From Faecalibacterium langellae (GTDB taxonomy: Bacteria > Bacillota > Clostridia > Oscillospirales > Ruminococcaceae): a DNA stretch of 64,000 bases. A model generated the notes under the pieces. That model worked only from the letters and a program-made list of their open reading frames with translations. It was not told where the DNA came from and did not search any database. Position 1 is the stretch's first letter; each line of letters starts with the position of its first letter. The translations under genes and the position numbers were made by a program. The stretch spans positions 62,001 through 126,000 of the forward strand of contig NZ_NMTR01000004.1 in NCBI RefSeq assembly GCF_002549775.1, given 5' to 3'. Below, one piece after another: positions 32,105 through 40,789 of the stretch.

Positions 32105-32443
32105 TCAGTCTTCTTTTGTAAGGTAAGGCAGATTGGCAATATAGGTGTCCAGCAGATCGAGTGCTGCTTTTTTCTGCATGGGCGTCAGTCCCTCTAAACG
32201 CTTGCTGATCTCATCGTCCGTCACATGGGATGCACTGGGAACCAGATCACACAGAAGAGTGTCCGCTGAAACATTCAAACCATTCAGGAGCTTGACGATC
32301 GTAGCAAGCCCCGGTTCTTTTAGTCCGCGTTCCACCATGCCGACATAGTTGGGTGACAGATTTGCCTTTTCTGCAAGCTGTTCCAGTGTTAGGTTCTGCT
32401 TCAAACGCTGCTCCCGAAGCCTTTGTCCAAATAGCTCTTTCAT
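32105..32443 (-). CDS. XRE-family HTH transcriptional regulator
   Basis: This 112-residue protein has a Cro/C1 helix-turn-helix at residues 6-64 (FGQRLREQRLKQNLTLEQLAEKANLSPNYVGMVERGLKEPGLATIVKLLNGLNVSADTLL) and a helical C-terminal extension (DDEISKRLEGLTPMQKKAALDLLDTYIANL) of the kind used for oligomerisation. Downstream, GCGCATC and GATGCGC (about 32058-32091) form a hairpin. Target unknown. Confidence 0.88.
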   Translation of the reverse strand: MKELFGQRLREQRLKQNLTLEQLAEKANLSPNYVGMVERGLKEPGLATIVKLLNGLNVSADTLLCDLVPSASHVTDDEISKRLEGLTPMQKKAALDLLDTYIANLPYLTKED

Positions 32444-32560
32444 TGTGTGACCTCATCCTATCGAGTTGTTTATACTCTTTAGGATACCTGTTGCTGCCTT
32501 TTTCATACACACACGAAAGAGATTGTTCATTGCGATAGAGATTTAAAAAGCAAAAAAGAA

Positions 32561-32595
32561 TGTCGGAAATCGACCGTAACAGTCAATTCCCGACA
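32561..32595 (-). terminator. Terminator of nnrE
   Basis: Reading leftward, CTGTCGGG...CGACATTC forms a hairpin followed by TTTTTT. Its loop shares the GACCGTAAC sequence with the terminator at 49967 and belongs to the same family as 25559. Confidence 0.7.
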
Positions 32596-32638
32596 GTAGG
32601 ATTTCAAAAAACAGTGCATTACAAATGGAAGAGTCACT

Positions 32639-33292
32639 TCAAAACTCTGGGTGCCATTCATCCCGGATGCCGATGTCGGAACAGACGATTTTTCCGCACA
32701 GAGGTGCAGAAGATTCTACCACATGCAGGGGCTTATAGCTGTCGAAAGTCACGGTCAGGTCTGCATGAGCGGCCCCCTCGGCGACTTCGCCGGTGTCAGT
32801 GTTGATGCCGCTGGGCAGGTCTACAGCCAAAACAAAAGCGCCGCTTTTGTGCAGACGGTTCATCAGCCCGCAGGCGGCAAGGCCGGAGGGCCGCAGTGCG
32901 CCATGGAATCCGGTGCCGTAAAGAGCGTCCACGACCACATCAAAGTGCTGCGTTTCCAGCACGGTGCAGTCGGCGCAGATGTTCACCGACAGGGAATGCA
33001 GACGCTCAAAATTGGTGATGGCATCTGTGGTTTTGGGTTCGCCTTCGGCTAAAAGAGCAGTCACATTCCAGCCGTCTTTTGCGGCGGCACGGGCAATCAC
33101 AAACCCGTCACCGCCGTTGTTACCTTTTCCGCAGACCACCAGCAGGCTGCCGGGATGTGGAAACTGCTTTTGCAGTTCGGCGTAAGCTGCCAGCCCGGCG
33201 TTTTCCATCATTTGCAGGTAGGGCAGACCGTGGGCATCCCCGGTTCGTTCAATTTCCTTCATCTGCGCAGCCGTCACAATGCGATGTTTCAT
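32639..33292 (-). CDS. nnrE: NAD(P)H-hydrate epimerase (YjeF_N domain)
   Basis: This 217-residue enzyme is a single YjeF_N domain. It has AAQMKEIERTGDAHGLPYLQMMENAG, LLVVCGKGNNGGDGFVIARAAAKDGWNV (nucleotide-binding loop), DVVVDALYGTGFHGALR, and VDLPSGINTDTGEV. It interconverts R and S NAD(P)HX so that the partner dehydratase can repair it. The dehydratase (YjeF_C) half found fused in many bacteria is absent here. A small fragment of a second YjeF_N gene lies near 55490-55580 on the minus strand. Confidence 0.92.
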   Translation of the reverse strand: MKHRIVTAAQMKEIERTGDAHGLPYLQMMENAGLAAYAELQKQFPHPGSLLVVCGKGNNGGDGFVIARAAAKDGWNVTALLAEGEPKTTDAITNFERLHSLSVNICADCTVLETQHFDVVVDALYGTGFHGALRPSGLAACGLMNRLHKSGAFVLAVDLPSGINTDTGEVAEGAAHADLTVTFDSYKPLHVVESSAPLCGKIVCSDIGIRDEWHPEF

Positions 33293-33362
33293 GTTGGCAC
33301 CTTCTTTCTATCTCTATTATAATGGATGAGAATGTTTGGAACAAGATGAAAGATACCGGTGC

Positions 33363-33452
33363 ATAGGATCTGTCCCCGGAGAGTTGGAAAAGCCCTCCGG
33401 GGGCATTTTTGTTTTTCACTATCTTTTCCGCAGGGGAAAACCATGGTATACT
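33363..33452 (+). repeat. Terminator-promoter cassette, copy 3
   Basis: The hairpin CCCCGGAGAG...CCTCCGGGGG plus CATTTTTGTTTTT (33372-33417) runs into ATCTTTTCCGCAGGGGAAAA and the extended -10 TGGTATACT (33444-33452). It is almost identical to copy 1 at 21851 and drives the oxidoreductase at 33494. Confidence 0.7.
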
Positions 33453-33493
33453 GGACGCAACGAATCTAAAGTAATAAACCGGGAGGTACCGTT

Positions 33494-34477
33494 ATGAAGT
33501 GGGGAATTTTAGCGACCGGCACCATTGCCAAAAAGTTTGCATCTACGGTAGAACAGATGGGCGCAGAGGGGGAGCAGCTTGTTGCCGTGGGGTCACGGCG
33601 CATGGAAAGTGCACAGGCGTTTGCACAGCAGTACGGCATCCCCCGCTGCTACGGTTCCTACGAAACCCTTGCCGCCGACCCGGAGGTGGAGGCTATCTAT
33701 ATCGCCACCCCCAACACCCTGCACTACGAAAACTGCAAGCTCTGCTTGGAGCAGGGCAAGCACGTTTTGTGCGAAAAGCCCTTTACCATCCGCCCGGAGC
33801 AGACGCAGCAGCTGTATCGTCTGGCGGAGGAAAAGCACCTCTTTCTCATGGAAGCGTTCTGGATCTGGCTGCTGCCGCTGTATGACCGGCTGCGCGAGAT
33901 CCTTGCGGCTGGCACCATCGGGGAGCTGAAGCAGATCACCTGTCAGTACGGCTTTGTTGCCTCCGGCGCCCGGAAGGACCGCAAGTTTGATTCCGGTCTG
34001 GGCGGCGGTGCACTGCTGGATATCGGTATCTACAATCTGGGCTTTCTGCGCATCCTCACCGGACAGGACCCGGAGAAGGTGGAGACCAAAGAGGTCCACA
34101 TCAACGAGTACGGCACCGACGATTACAGCCGCCTTGCGCTGACCTACCCCGGCGGCTGCAAGGCAGAGTCTGTCCAGACCATCGGGCAGGAGCTGGAGCG
34201 AAATGCCCGTATCGTTGGCACCAAGGGCAGAATCTTTCTGCCGGATTTCCAGCACGCCGAGACCATGACGCTGGAAGTGGAGGGCAAAGAGCCGGAGGTC
34301 ATCCGCTGCCCGGTGGACATCAACGGCTTTGAGTATGAGATCCGGGAAGCAAGCCGCTGCGTCAAGCTGGGACGTACCGGCAGCGACCGCTACACCCCGC
34401 AGGACAGCCTTGCCCTGACCCGCCTGATGTACGACACCCGCATGAGCTGGGGCATGAAGTTTGCGGGCGAGGTGTAA
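33494..34477 (+). CDS. Gfo/Idh/MocA family NAD(P)-dependent oxidoreductase
   Basis: This 327-residue enzyme has an N-terminal Rossmann fold (KWGILATGTIAKKFASTVEQM, residues 2-22), the family signature VEAIYIATPNTLHYENCKLCLEQGKHVLCEKPFTI with the EKP lysine, and a C-terminal alpha/beta domain with GGGALLDIGIYNLGFLR. Members act on sugars, inositols or related polyols. GGGAGGTAC precedes the ATG. It is alone downstream of cassette promoter copy 3. Substrate unknown. Confidence 0.93.
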   Translation: MKWGILATGTIAKKFASTVEQMGAEGEQLVAVGSRRMESAQAFAQQYGIPRCYGSYETLAADPEVEAIYIATPNTLHYENCKLCLEQGKHVLCEKPFTIRPEQTQQLYRLAEEKHLFLMEAFWIWLLPLYDRLREILAAGTIGELKQITCQYGFVASGARKDRKFDSGLGGGALLDIGIYNLGFLRILTGQDPEKVETKEVHINEYGTDDYSRLALTYPGGCKAESVQTIGQELERNARIVGTKGRIFLPDFQHAETMTLEVEGKEPEVIRCPVDINGFEYEIREASRCVKLGRTGSDRYTPQDSLALTRLMYDTRMSWGMKFAGEV

Positions 34478-34572
34478 GCACACACCTTGCCGCAAAGGGC
34501 TTTTTGCGTGTGGAGACTATGGCATACGGAGAGCGGCAACTCGGAATTGATATAAAAAAGAAGGACACATAG

Positions 34573-34782
34573 ATGAAAACAGTGGTTCTTTATAATATTA
34601 TTTCTTTTATCATCCTCGTTGCTTTGATTTTTGTCTTAAGGATTGTTAGTAAGAGTAATTTAAGACAAAATCAACAACTTGTTATTAAAGTCATTGCAAC
34701 TATTTTAATTGTTTGTGTGATAGCGTTCGTGCTTTTTATTGATGCAATAGCATTTGGCATTATAGGACCAGTTCAAGATTAA
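34573..34782 (+). CDS. Small two-span membrane protein
   Basis: This 69-residue, strongly hydrophobic protein has two helices (VLYNIISFIILVALIFVLRIV and LVIKVIATILIVCVIAFVLFIDAIAFGII) around a polar loop. AAGAAGGA precedes the ATG. Its AT-rich codons differ from the flanking oxidoreductase. It is paired with another tiny membrane protein 30 bases downstream. Unknown function. Confidence 0.6.
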   Translation: MKTVVLYNIISFIILVALIFVLRIVSKSNLRQNQQLVIKVIATILIVCVIAFVLFIDAIAFGIIGPVQD

Positions 34783-34812
34783 CAATTCCAGTTTGACAAG
34801 GAAGTGCTTTGC

Positions 34813-34998
34813 ATGAAAAAGCGTATATCAAGGATTCTCGGTTTAATAATGCTGATTATAGCTATTGCATTTATAGTGTTTGCATTGAACCATCCAGAAA
34901 TGAGTTTTCCTTGGAACAATACCATTACTTGGTTACTGTATGGTTTATATATTCTTGTGACAGTCATGTTGCTTATTGCGCCTAAGACGAAGAAGTAA
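34813..34998 (+). CDS. Small two-span membrane protein
   Basis: This 61-residue protein has a basic start (KKRISR) and two hydrophobic helices (ILGLIMLIIAIAFIVFAL and WLLYGLYILVTVMLLIA) with a KTKK tail. The ATG at 34813 is preferred for its spacing from AAGGAAG. It is AT-rich like its upstream neighbour, and the tandem 103-bp repeats begin 4 bases after its stop. Unknown function. Confidence 0.6.
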   Translation: MKKRISRILGLIMLIIAIAFIVFALNHPEMSFPWNNTITWLLYGLYILVTVMLLIAPKTKK

Positions 34999-35002
34999 AC
35001 AA

Positions 35003-35311
35003 TTCGCGTTTGTGGAGCGAAGCGGAACAATGAAAGCCCCAGTGGGGCTTTCAAGCGACCGAACGGTCTTGCGGCAGCAAGATGGAGGGGCCTCGCTCCG
35101 ACAAGTTCGCGTTTGTGGAGCAAAGTGGAACAATGAAAGCCCCAGTGGGGCTTTCAAGCGACCGAACGGTCTTGCGGCAGCAAGATGGAGGGGCCTCGCC
35201 CCGACAAGTTCGCGTTTGTGGAGCGAAGCGGAACAATGAAAGCCCCAGTGGGGCTTTCAAGCGACCGAACGGTCTTGCGGCAGCAAGATGGAGGGGCCTC
35301 GCCCCGACAAG
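35003..35311 (+). repeat. Three perfect-length tandem copies of a 103-bp repeat
   Basis: Copies span 35003-35105, 35106-35208 and 35209-35311, differing at only a few positions. Each contains AAGCCCCAGTGGGGCTT (a hairpin), GCGACCGAACGGTC (a second dyad) and a CAGCAAGATGGAGGGGCC block. Related copies at 26606-26708 (103 bp) and 21231-21322 (92 bp) show it is a dispersed family. No direct-repeat-plus-unique-spacer pattern, so not CRISPR. Confidence 0.95.
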
Positions 35312-35365
35312 TTCCAGTCTGCTGGGCAGACGGACATCTGAATAACACAAAATGAGGGGGCAGCC

Positions 35366-36133
35366 ATGGTACTTTATTTTACGGGAACCGGCAACAGCCG
35401 GTATCTGGCGCGGCGCATTGCCGAAGGGTTGGAGATGCCGCTTTACGACCTGAACGCCTGCATCAAGGCAGGGGATACTGCCCCGGTGCAGACCGGGCGG
35501 GACGTGGTGCTGGTGACGCCTACCTACGCATGGCGTATCCCCCGGGTGGTGTCGGAGTGGCTGGGCAAGACCGAGCTGACCGGGGCAGAGCGCATCTGGT
35601 TTGTGATGGACTGCGGCAGCGAAATCGGCAATGCGGCAGGCTATAACCGGCAGCTTGCGGCGCAAAAGCAGCTGCAGTATATGGGCACAGCCCAGATCAT
35701 CATGCCGGAAAACTACATTGCCATGTTCAATGCACCCCAAAAGGAGCAGGCACGGAGCATCGTGGAGCAGGCAGAGCCTGAACTTCAGAAAGTGCTGACC
35801 CAGCTCAAGGCCGGGCAGGAGTTTCCTTCGCCGAGAGAGACCCTCTACGACCGCTTTATGAGCGGCCCGGTAAATCCGGTGTTCTATCGCTTCTTTGTAA
35901 AAGCCGATGCCTTCCGGGCAACGGACGCCTGCATCGGCTGCGGCAGGTGCGTGGAACTGTGCCCCCTGAACAACATCCATCTGGAAAACGGCAAGCCGGT
36001 CTGGGGCAAAAACTGCACCCACTGCATGGCGTGCATCTGCTATTGCCCGAAAGAAGACATCGAGTACGGCAAAAAGAGCAAAGGGAAGCCCCGGTATCAC
36101 TTTGAAGCACTGGAAAAGAAGCAGGACGTATGA
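35366..36133 (+). CDS. EFR1 family flavodoxin-ferredoxin protein
   Basis: This 255-residue protein has an N-terminal flavodoxin-like domain (VLYFTGTGNSRYLARRIAEGL, FMN phosphate loop) and a C-terminal pair of 4Fe-4S clusters, C-x2-C-x2-C-x3-C twice (CIGCGRCVELCP and CTHCMACICYCP). The combination defines the EFR1 family of electron carriers in anaerobes; physiological partners are unknown. GAGGGGGCAG precedes the ATG. A second copy is at 43901, and a 3' fragment of a third near 56405. Confidence 0.92.
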   Translation: MVLYFTGTGNSRYLARRIAEGLEMPLYDLNACIKAGDTAPVQTGRDVVLVTPTYAWRIPRVVSEWLGKTELTGAERIWFVMDCGSEIGNAAGYNRQLAAQKQLQYMGTAQIIMPENYIAMFNAPQKEQARSIVEQAEPELQKVLTQLKAGQEFPSPRETLYDRFMSGPVNPVFYRFFVKADAFRATDACIGCGRCVELCPLNNIHLENGKPVWGKNCTHCMACICYCPKEDIEYGKKSKGKPRYHFEALEKKQDV

Positions 36134-36419
36134 AATTAAGGGGGCTCCGGCAGTGGGCATCCGGCTGACGAGAAGGCAGATTTGTCCTTGAAAGAATAAA
36201 CCTATTGACATGGTGCGAAAATGGGCTTATACTATCCCCAACACAAGGAAGGGAGCGCAGACAGATGAAACATACAGCAGATGTCCGGCACAGACTACCC
36301 GGGCGAATGCGCTGCTCCCAGACAAATTCCCGGCAGACAGACTGAGAAAAAACAGGAAGATGCCGTTGTCTGGGAGAAGTGCCCGAACATACATCGTCAT
36401 AATAAAAGGAGAACCGACA

Positions 36420-37178
36420 ATGGCTGATTATAAACTGTGGAACGCACTGAAGAATGCTAAAAAATATCGCTGGGTGGAACTTTCTCACTCGCTGAACAAC
36501 GAAAGCCCCTACTGGTCCGGCATCCCGGAAGGCTCTGTGGAGCTGGCAAAGACCGTGTGGGACTGGGGCAAGCCGGAACTGGAATGCCTGATCCAGACCT
36601 TCAAATTCCCCGGACAGTTCGGTACCCATATCGACTTCCCGGGTCACTTCATCAAGGGCAAAGCACTGTCCGAAAAGTACGATGTGAACGACCTGATCTT
36701 TCCGCTGGTGGTCATCGATATCTCTGAGCAGGCCAAGAAAGACCCCCGCTACGCTGTGACGGTGGAGGACATCAAGGCCTATGAGGCAAAGTACGGTCCT
36801 ATCCCGGATGGCGCACTGGTGGCTCTGCGCAGCGACTGGTATAAGAAATGGCCGGATATGGATGCACTGTCCGGCATCGATGCAGAGGGCAAAGAAAATG
36901 CTCCCGGCTGGTCGCTGGAAGCATTGGAGTATATCTACAAGGTGCGTAACGCCGCCGCCAACGGTCACGAAACGCTGGATACCGATTCCTCTGCGGTGGC
37001 GGAGGAAAAGGGCGACCTTGCTTGCGAGCGCTATGTTCTGGACAACGACAAGCTGCAGGTGGAAGTGCTTGCCAATCTGGATAAAGTACAGCCCGCCGGT
37101 GCGGTGGTCATTGTTTCTTACCCCCGCATCGAGGGTGCAACCGGTCTGCCCGCACGAGTCTGGGCCATTACCGAATAA
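36420..37178 (+). CDS. Cyclase family (kynurenine formamidase-like) metal hydrolase
   Basis: This 252-residue protein carries the cyclase/KynB metal-binding motif HxGTHxDxPxH as FGTHIDFPGHFIKGK, an early WVELSHSLNNESPYWSG block, and DGALVALRSDWYKKW. Related enzymes hydrolyse N-formylkynurenine or cyclic amides with Zn or Mn. I chose the ATG at 36420, after AAAGGAG, over a start 210 bases earlier. The YbaK gene follows 18 bases later, so the two share a transcript. Substrate unknown. Confidence 0.9.
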   Translation: MADYKLWNALKNAKKYRWVELSHSLNNESPYWSGIPEGSVELAKTVWDWGKPELECLIQTFKFPGQFGTHIDFPGHFIKGKALSEKYDVNDLIFPLVVIDISEQAKKDPRYAVTVEDIKAYEAKYGPIPDGALVALRSDWYKKWPDMDALSGIDAEGKENAPGWSLEALEYIYKVRNAAANGHETLDTDSSAVAEEKGDLACERYVLDNDKLQVEVLANLDKVQPAGAVVIVSYPRIEGATGLPARVWAITE

Positions 37179-37196
37179 GAGCGGAGAAATGGGAAA

Positions 37197-37673
37197 ATGT
37201 CGTTTGAAAAAGCAAAAGCAGATCTGGAAGAAAAAGGTCTGGGAGACCATGTCATTGTGCTGAATGAGTCCTCGGCAACCGTGGCCGAGGCGGCCCACGC
37301 ACTGGGCGTAGAGCCTGTCAGCATCGCAAAAACGCTGTCGGTTTTGCAGGGCGAAAAGCCGGTGCTCATCGTCACCGAGGGCACGGCAAAGCTGGACAAC
37401 CACAAGTACAAGAGCCTGTTCCACATGAAAGCCAAAATGATCCCCTACGATGAGGTGGAGACCTATGTGGGTCATGCCTCCGGCGGCGTCTGCCCCTTTG
37501 GGGTGAACGAGGGCGTGGCGGTCTATCTGGACGAGAGCCTGCGCAAGTTCGATACCGTTTACCCGGCCGCAGGCAACGGTCACACCGCCGTCAAGCTGAC
37601 CTTGCAGGAGCTGGAAGCAGCCGCCGGAGCCGAGGGCTGGGTGGATGTCTGCAAGGAGCCGGAAGGCGAGTAA
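37197..37673 (+). CDS. YbaK/EbsC family aminoacyl-tRNA deacylase
   Basis: This 158-residue protein matches the YbaK/ProX editing fold: VIVLNESSATVAEAAHALGVEPVSIAKTLSVL, TEGTAKLDNHKYKSLF (conserved lysine), and HASGGVCPFGVNEGVAVYLDESL. Such proteins hydrolyse mischarged Cys- or Ala-tRNA(Pro). GCGGAGAAATG lies upstream. It is last in the two-gene transcript with the cyclase-family gene and is followed by a terminator at 37692. Confidence 0.92.
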   Translation: MSFEKAKADLEEKGLGDHVIVLNESSATVAEAAHALGVEPVSIAKTLSVLQGEKPVLIVTEGTAKLDNHKYKSLFHMKAKMIPYDEVETYVGHASGGVCPFGVNEGVAVYLDESLRKFDTVYPAAGNGHTAVKLTLQELEAAAGAEGWVDVCKEPEGE

Positions 37674-37691
37674 GGCATCATACAATAAACG

Positions 37692-37745
37692 CAAAGGGAG
37701 TTCTGCCCGGACCTTCGTCCGTGACAAAACTCCCTCTTTGCTTCA
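37692..37745 (+). terminator. Terminator after ybaK-like gene
   Basis: CAAAGGGAGTT and AACTCCCTCTTTG flank a loop with an inner CCGGAC/GTCCG stem. It is near-identical, loop included, to the hairpin at 18971-19017. Confidence 0.75.
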
Positions 37746-37814
37746 TAAATCTCAGTACGGAGGTCTGCCGGGCAGCAGGAAAATAGACGTTCATCGAGCT
37801 GCCTGTTGCCACGC

Positions 37815-38948
37815 TCAGCGGAGCAAGAACCACACGCCCAGCAGGATTGCAAGGAAGATCAGATTGGACAGGGTGAACAACCCAAAATACTGCTTCTTCC
37901 CTTGTGGCAACTCCCGTGCAATCTGCCGGTAGGAGATAAGGCTGGCCATGGATGCGATCAAAGTGCCAAGACCTCCCAGATTGGTGCCGATGATAAGGGC
38001 TTGTGTCTCTGCCGTGAACCCGGACAGCAGCAAGGCGGCGGGGACATTACTGGTGACCTGCGAAGCGAGAACCGCTACCAGAACTTCCCGGCCGGTCAAA
38101 AACTTCTGCAGCCAGCCGGAAAAGGCAGGAATGCGGCCAAGATTGCCAATGAAGATGAAAAAAGCCACAAAGATCAAAAGCAGGGAATAGTCCACCGTCC
38201 GTAAGGTGCGTGGGTCTGCAAAAAGGGCGCAGACGAGCACAGCGGCAAAGGCAATGCCATAGGGCAGCACCCGGATCACGGACAGCAGGCAAACGGCAAA
38301 CAACACCAGATACAGCAGGATGATTTTCTGATCCCCCTGCGATGCAGAGGAAGAAACAAGCTCGTCCACGGAGAGGGCGGCAGAGGTTTTCCGGCAGACC
38401 ATTGCTGCCCAAGCCAGCAGCAGGAGCAGAGAGACCAGTGTGTAGGGCAGCATAAGAAGCACAAAGCCCCCGATGCTCATGCCGCTTTTTCCATAAAGAT
38501 AGAGGTTCTGCGGGTTGCCGATGGGGGTCAGCATACTGCCAAGGTTTGCCGCAATGGTCTGCATACAGACCACCGGGATCAGAAGGGAGCAGCGGACATC
38601 CGCTCCCAGACGGCTCAGAACCACGAACGTAAAGGGAACGAAGGTCAGCAGGGAAACATCGTTGGTGATGAACATGCTTCCGAAAAAGCACAGCCCGACC
38701 AATACCATCGTCAGCTGAAAGGTGCTGTGGGTGTGGGACAGCAATGTACGCCCCAACCCATCAAAAAAGCCCTGCCGCCGCAGCCCGGCCATGACCGTCA
38801 TCAGGGAAAACAGGATCGCCAGTGTGCGCAGATCGATGTAGCCGAGATACTGCACATCCGGCAGAACAAAGAAGGCGGAGACAACGGCCAGCACAGCGGC
38901 TGCGGTGAGGACCGTTTCCTGCTGAATGAATTGTTTGAGTAGTTTCAT
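37815..38948 (-). CDS. SLC13/ArsB-NhaD type anion permease
   Basis: This 377-residue membrane protein has about ten spans. Features of the ion-transporter superfamily include VMAGLRRQGFFDGLGRTLLS, FFGSMFITNDVSLLTFVPFTFVVL (the conserved ND in a membrane hairpin), NLGSMLTPIGNPQNLYLY, and a C-terminal mirror repeat (VTSNVPAALLLSGF, GTNLGGLGTLIASMASL). Candidates are dicarboxylate, arsenite or Na+/H+ transport. A consensus-like promoter lies at 39052-39080. Substrate undetermined. Confidence 0.88.
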   Translation of the reverse strand: MKLLKQFIQQETVLTAAAVLAVVSAFFVLPDVQYLGYIDLRTLAILFSLMTVMAGLRRQGFFDGLGRTLLSHTHSTFQLTMVLVGLCFFGSMFITNDVSLLTFVPFTFVVLSRLGADVRCSLLIPVVCMQTIAANLGSMLTPIGNPQNLYLYGKSGMSIGGFVLLMLPYTLVSLLLLLAWAAMVCRKTSAALSVDELVSSSASQGDQKIILLYLVLFAVCLLSVIRVLPYGIAFAAVLVCALFADPRTLRTVDYSLLLIFVAFFIFIGNLGRIPAFSGWLQKFLTGREVLVAVLASQVTSNVPAALLLSGFTAETQALIIGTNLGGLGTLIASMASLISYRQIARELPQGKKQYFGLFTLSNLIFLAILLGVWFLLR

Positions 38949-39051
38949 AGAGACACATCCTTGTAGTTGTAAAGGCAGCCCTGCTGCGATGCCGGACGGC
39001 CTTTTTCCGTATTTCAGAGCAGCAGCTTTTGCAATTCATTTTTGCAGCACC

Positions 39052-39080
39052 ATCCTACTCCATTAGAGCGGCATCGTCAA
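39052..39080 (-). promoter_or_regulatory. Promoter of the anion permease
   Basis: Reading leftward, TTGACG (39075-39080), a 17-base spacer and TAGGAT (39052-39057). Confidence 0.7.
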
Positions 39081-39111
39081 GAGAAAACAGAAAAAACGCG
39101 ATTCGAGCAAG

Positions 39112-39141
39112 AAAAAACGGATGGCTCCGCAGAACCATCCG
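39112..39141 (-). terminator. Terminator of the NSS transporter
   Basis: Reading leftward, CGGATGG-N10-CCATCCG is followed by TTTTTTC. The 140 bases between it and the 39282 stop hold no gene. A GTGTCGGGGCGAG block and an AAGCCCGCAGGGGCTTTA palindrome near 39223-39276 may be a degenerate inverted copy of the 103-bp repeat. Confidence 0.65.
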
Positions 39142-39281
39142 CTAAAACTGGTATACTTAGTCTTTCCGATACTTATACGCACCCTCAATGGCGTGGATCA
39201 GATGATAACGGAACCGGGCGTGTCGGGGCGAGTCCCTTTCTGCTCGTCCGGTTTCCCAAAAGCCCGCAGGGGCTTTACGGC

Positions 39282-40673
39282 TTAAGCAAGGATCCCGGTG
39301 GACTGCAAAAACAGCACCAGCATCATCACCGGGGCAACGTAGCGGATCATCACCCGGTAGAGCTTTTTGCGGCGGAAGGTCTCGCCGTTGCGCTGCATCT
39401 CGTCAATGACGTAATCCGGCGTCATGACCCAGCCGATGAGGATGGTGGACAGCAGCGCGATGAAGGGCATCATGACGCTGTTGCTGATGTAGTCCATGAT
39501 GTCCAGCAGTTGGCCCACCGAGCCGTTGGGCAGCTGCACTTCAAAATAGAAAATGCTGTAACCCAGTGCGATGATGGCAGAGGCGGCCAGATAAATGACC
39601 GCCAGCACCAGCACGGTCTTTTTGCGGCCCGAGTGGAAAATCTCCATGCAGTTGGCGGTGATGGATTCCAGCACCGAGATGCAGGAGGTCAGGGTGGCAA
39701 AAATGGCGGTGACGAAGAACAGGATGCCCACGAAGGTGCCGGCCTTGCCCATAGCGGCAAACACCTTGGGCAGCGAGACGAACATCAGGCTGGGGCCTGC
39801 GCTCATGCCCTCGGTGCCGGAGAACACATACACGGCGGGGATGATCATGGCACCGGCCAGCAGCGCCACGCCGGTATCAAAAATTTCGATCTGATTCACC
39901 GCCTTGTTCAGGTCTACGTCCGGTTTGACGTAGGAACCGTAGGTGATCATAATGCCCATGGACACACTGAGAGAGAAGAACAGCTGGCTCATGGCGTCCA
40001 GCAAGATCTGCAAAAAGCGGCTGACGGTCAGCCCTTCCATGTGCGGGGTCAGGTAGTAGCGCAGACCTTCCAGACCGGTGCGCATCTGCCCGGAAGCGTC
40101 CTCGTGGCGCAGGGTGAGGGCGTAGCCCGCGATCACGACCACCAGCACCAGCAGGATGGGCATCATGTAGCGGGACACCCGCTCAATGCCGCCCTCCACG
40201 CCGTTGTACACGATGAAAGCCGTCACGCCCATGAACAGCAGGGCGAACACCACAGGCGACACCGGCGAGGTGATGAAGCTGGTGAAATAGCCGTCCTCGG
40301 CAGCAGCGGCAGACTGCCCGGTGAGGTAGACCACCGCATATTTCGTGATCCACCCGCCGATGACCGCATAATAGGTCATGATCAGTACCGGCACCAGAAA
40401 GGTGAGGATGCCGAGGAATTTCCATTTTGGGCGCATGGTCTCGTAGGCGCGGATGGCACTCTGCTTGGTGCGGCGTCCGATGGCGATATCCGAGGTGAGC
40501 AGGGTAAAACCGAAGGTCAGCACCAGCACCAGATACACCAGCAAAAACAAACCGCCGCCATCCTTTGCGGCAAGGTACGGGAACCGCCACAGGTTGCCGA
40601 CACCCACCGCACTTCCGGCGGCAGCAAGGACAAATCCGATTTGTCCGGAGAAACTGCTTGCTTTCTTTTCCAT
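39282..40673 (-). CDS. Sodium-dependent neurotransmitter-symporter (NSS/SNF) family transporter
   Basis: This 463-residue transporter has 11-12 spans. It opens with the NSS hallmark FVLAAAGSAVGVGNLWRFPYLAAKDGGG (unwound TM1 Na+ and substrate site) and has FFSLSVSMGIMITYGSYV in TM6. These LeuT-fold proteins import amino acids or related compounds with Na+. I prefer the ATG at 40673, 10 bases after AGGAG, over the TTG at 40682. The LysR gene at 40790 is divergent and may control it. Confidence 0.93.
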   Translation of the reverse strand: MEKKASSFSGQIGFVLAAAGSAVGVGNLWRFPYLAAKDGGGLFLLVYLVLVLTFGFTLLTSDIAIGRRTKQSAIRAYETMRPKWKFLGILTFLVPVLIMTYYAVIGGWITKYAVVYLTGQSAAAAEDGYFTSFITSPVSPVVFALLFMGVTAFIVYNGVEGGIERVSRYMMPILLVLVVVIAGYALTLRHEDASGQMRTGLEGLRYYLTPHMEGLTVSRFLQILLDAMSQLFFSLSVSMGIMITYGSYVKPDVDLNKAVNQIEIFDTGVALLAGAMIIPAVYVFSGTEGMSAGPSLMFVSLPKVFAAMGKAGTFVGILFFVTAIFATLTSCISVLESITANCMEIFHSGRKKTVLVLAVIYLAASAIIALGYSIFYFEVQLPNGSVGQLLDIMDYISNSVMMPFIALLSTILIGWVMTPDYVIDEMQRNGETFRRKKLYRVMIRYVAPVMMLVLFLQSTGILA

Positions 40674-40789
40674 GATTCTCAAACTCCTATCCTAAAAACC
40701 TATTGTAATATAGGATAACATGAAGTATCATATCAGTAAACCCAATAAAATTACTACGACCTATAAATTTTACTTATGGAGCGTTTGCG

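Noticed and set aside
35003-35311. CRISPR array
   Set aside because: Repeats are 103 bp and directly abut with no unique spacers; no cas genes.
35856-37727. A 623-codon minus-strand open frame
   Set aside because: Covers the EFR1, cyclase and YbaK genes in antisense; no RBS or domain.
39042-40718. A 558-codon plus-strand open frame opposite the NSS transporter
   Set aside because: His/Gln-rich antisense sequence of a well-supported membrane transporter.
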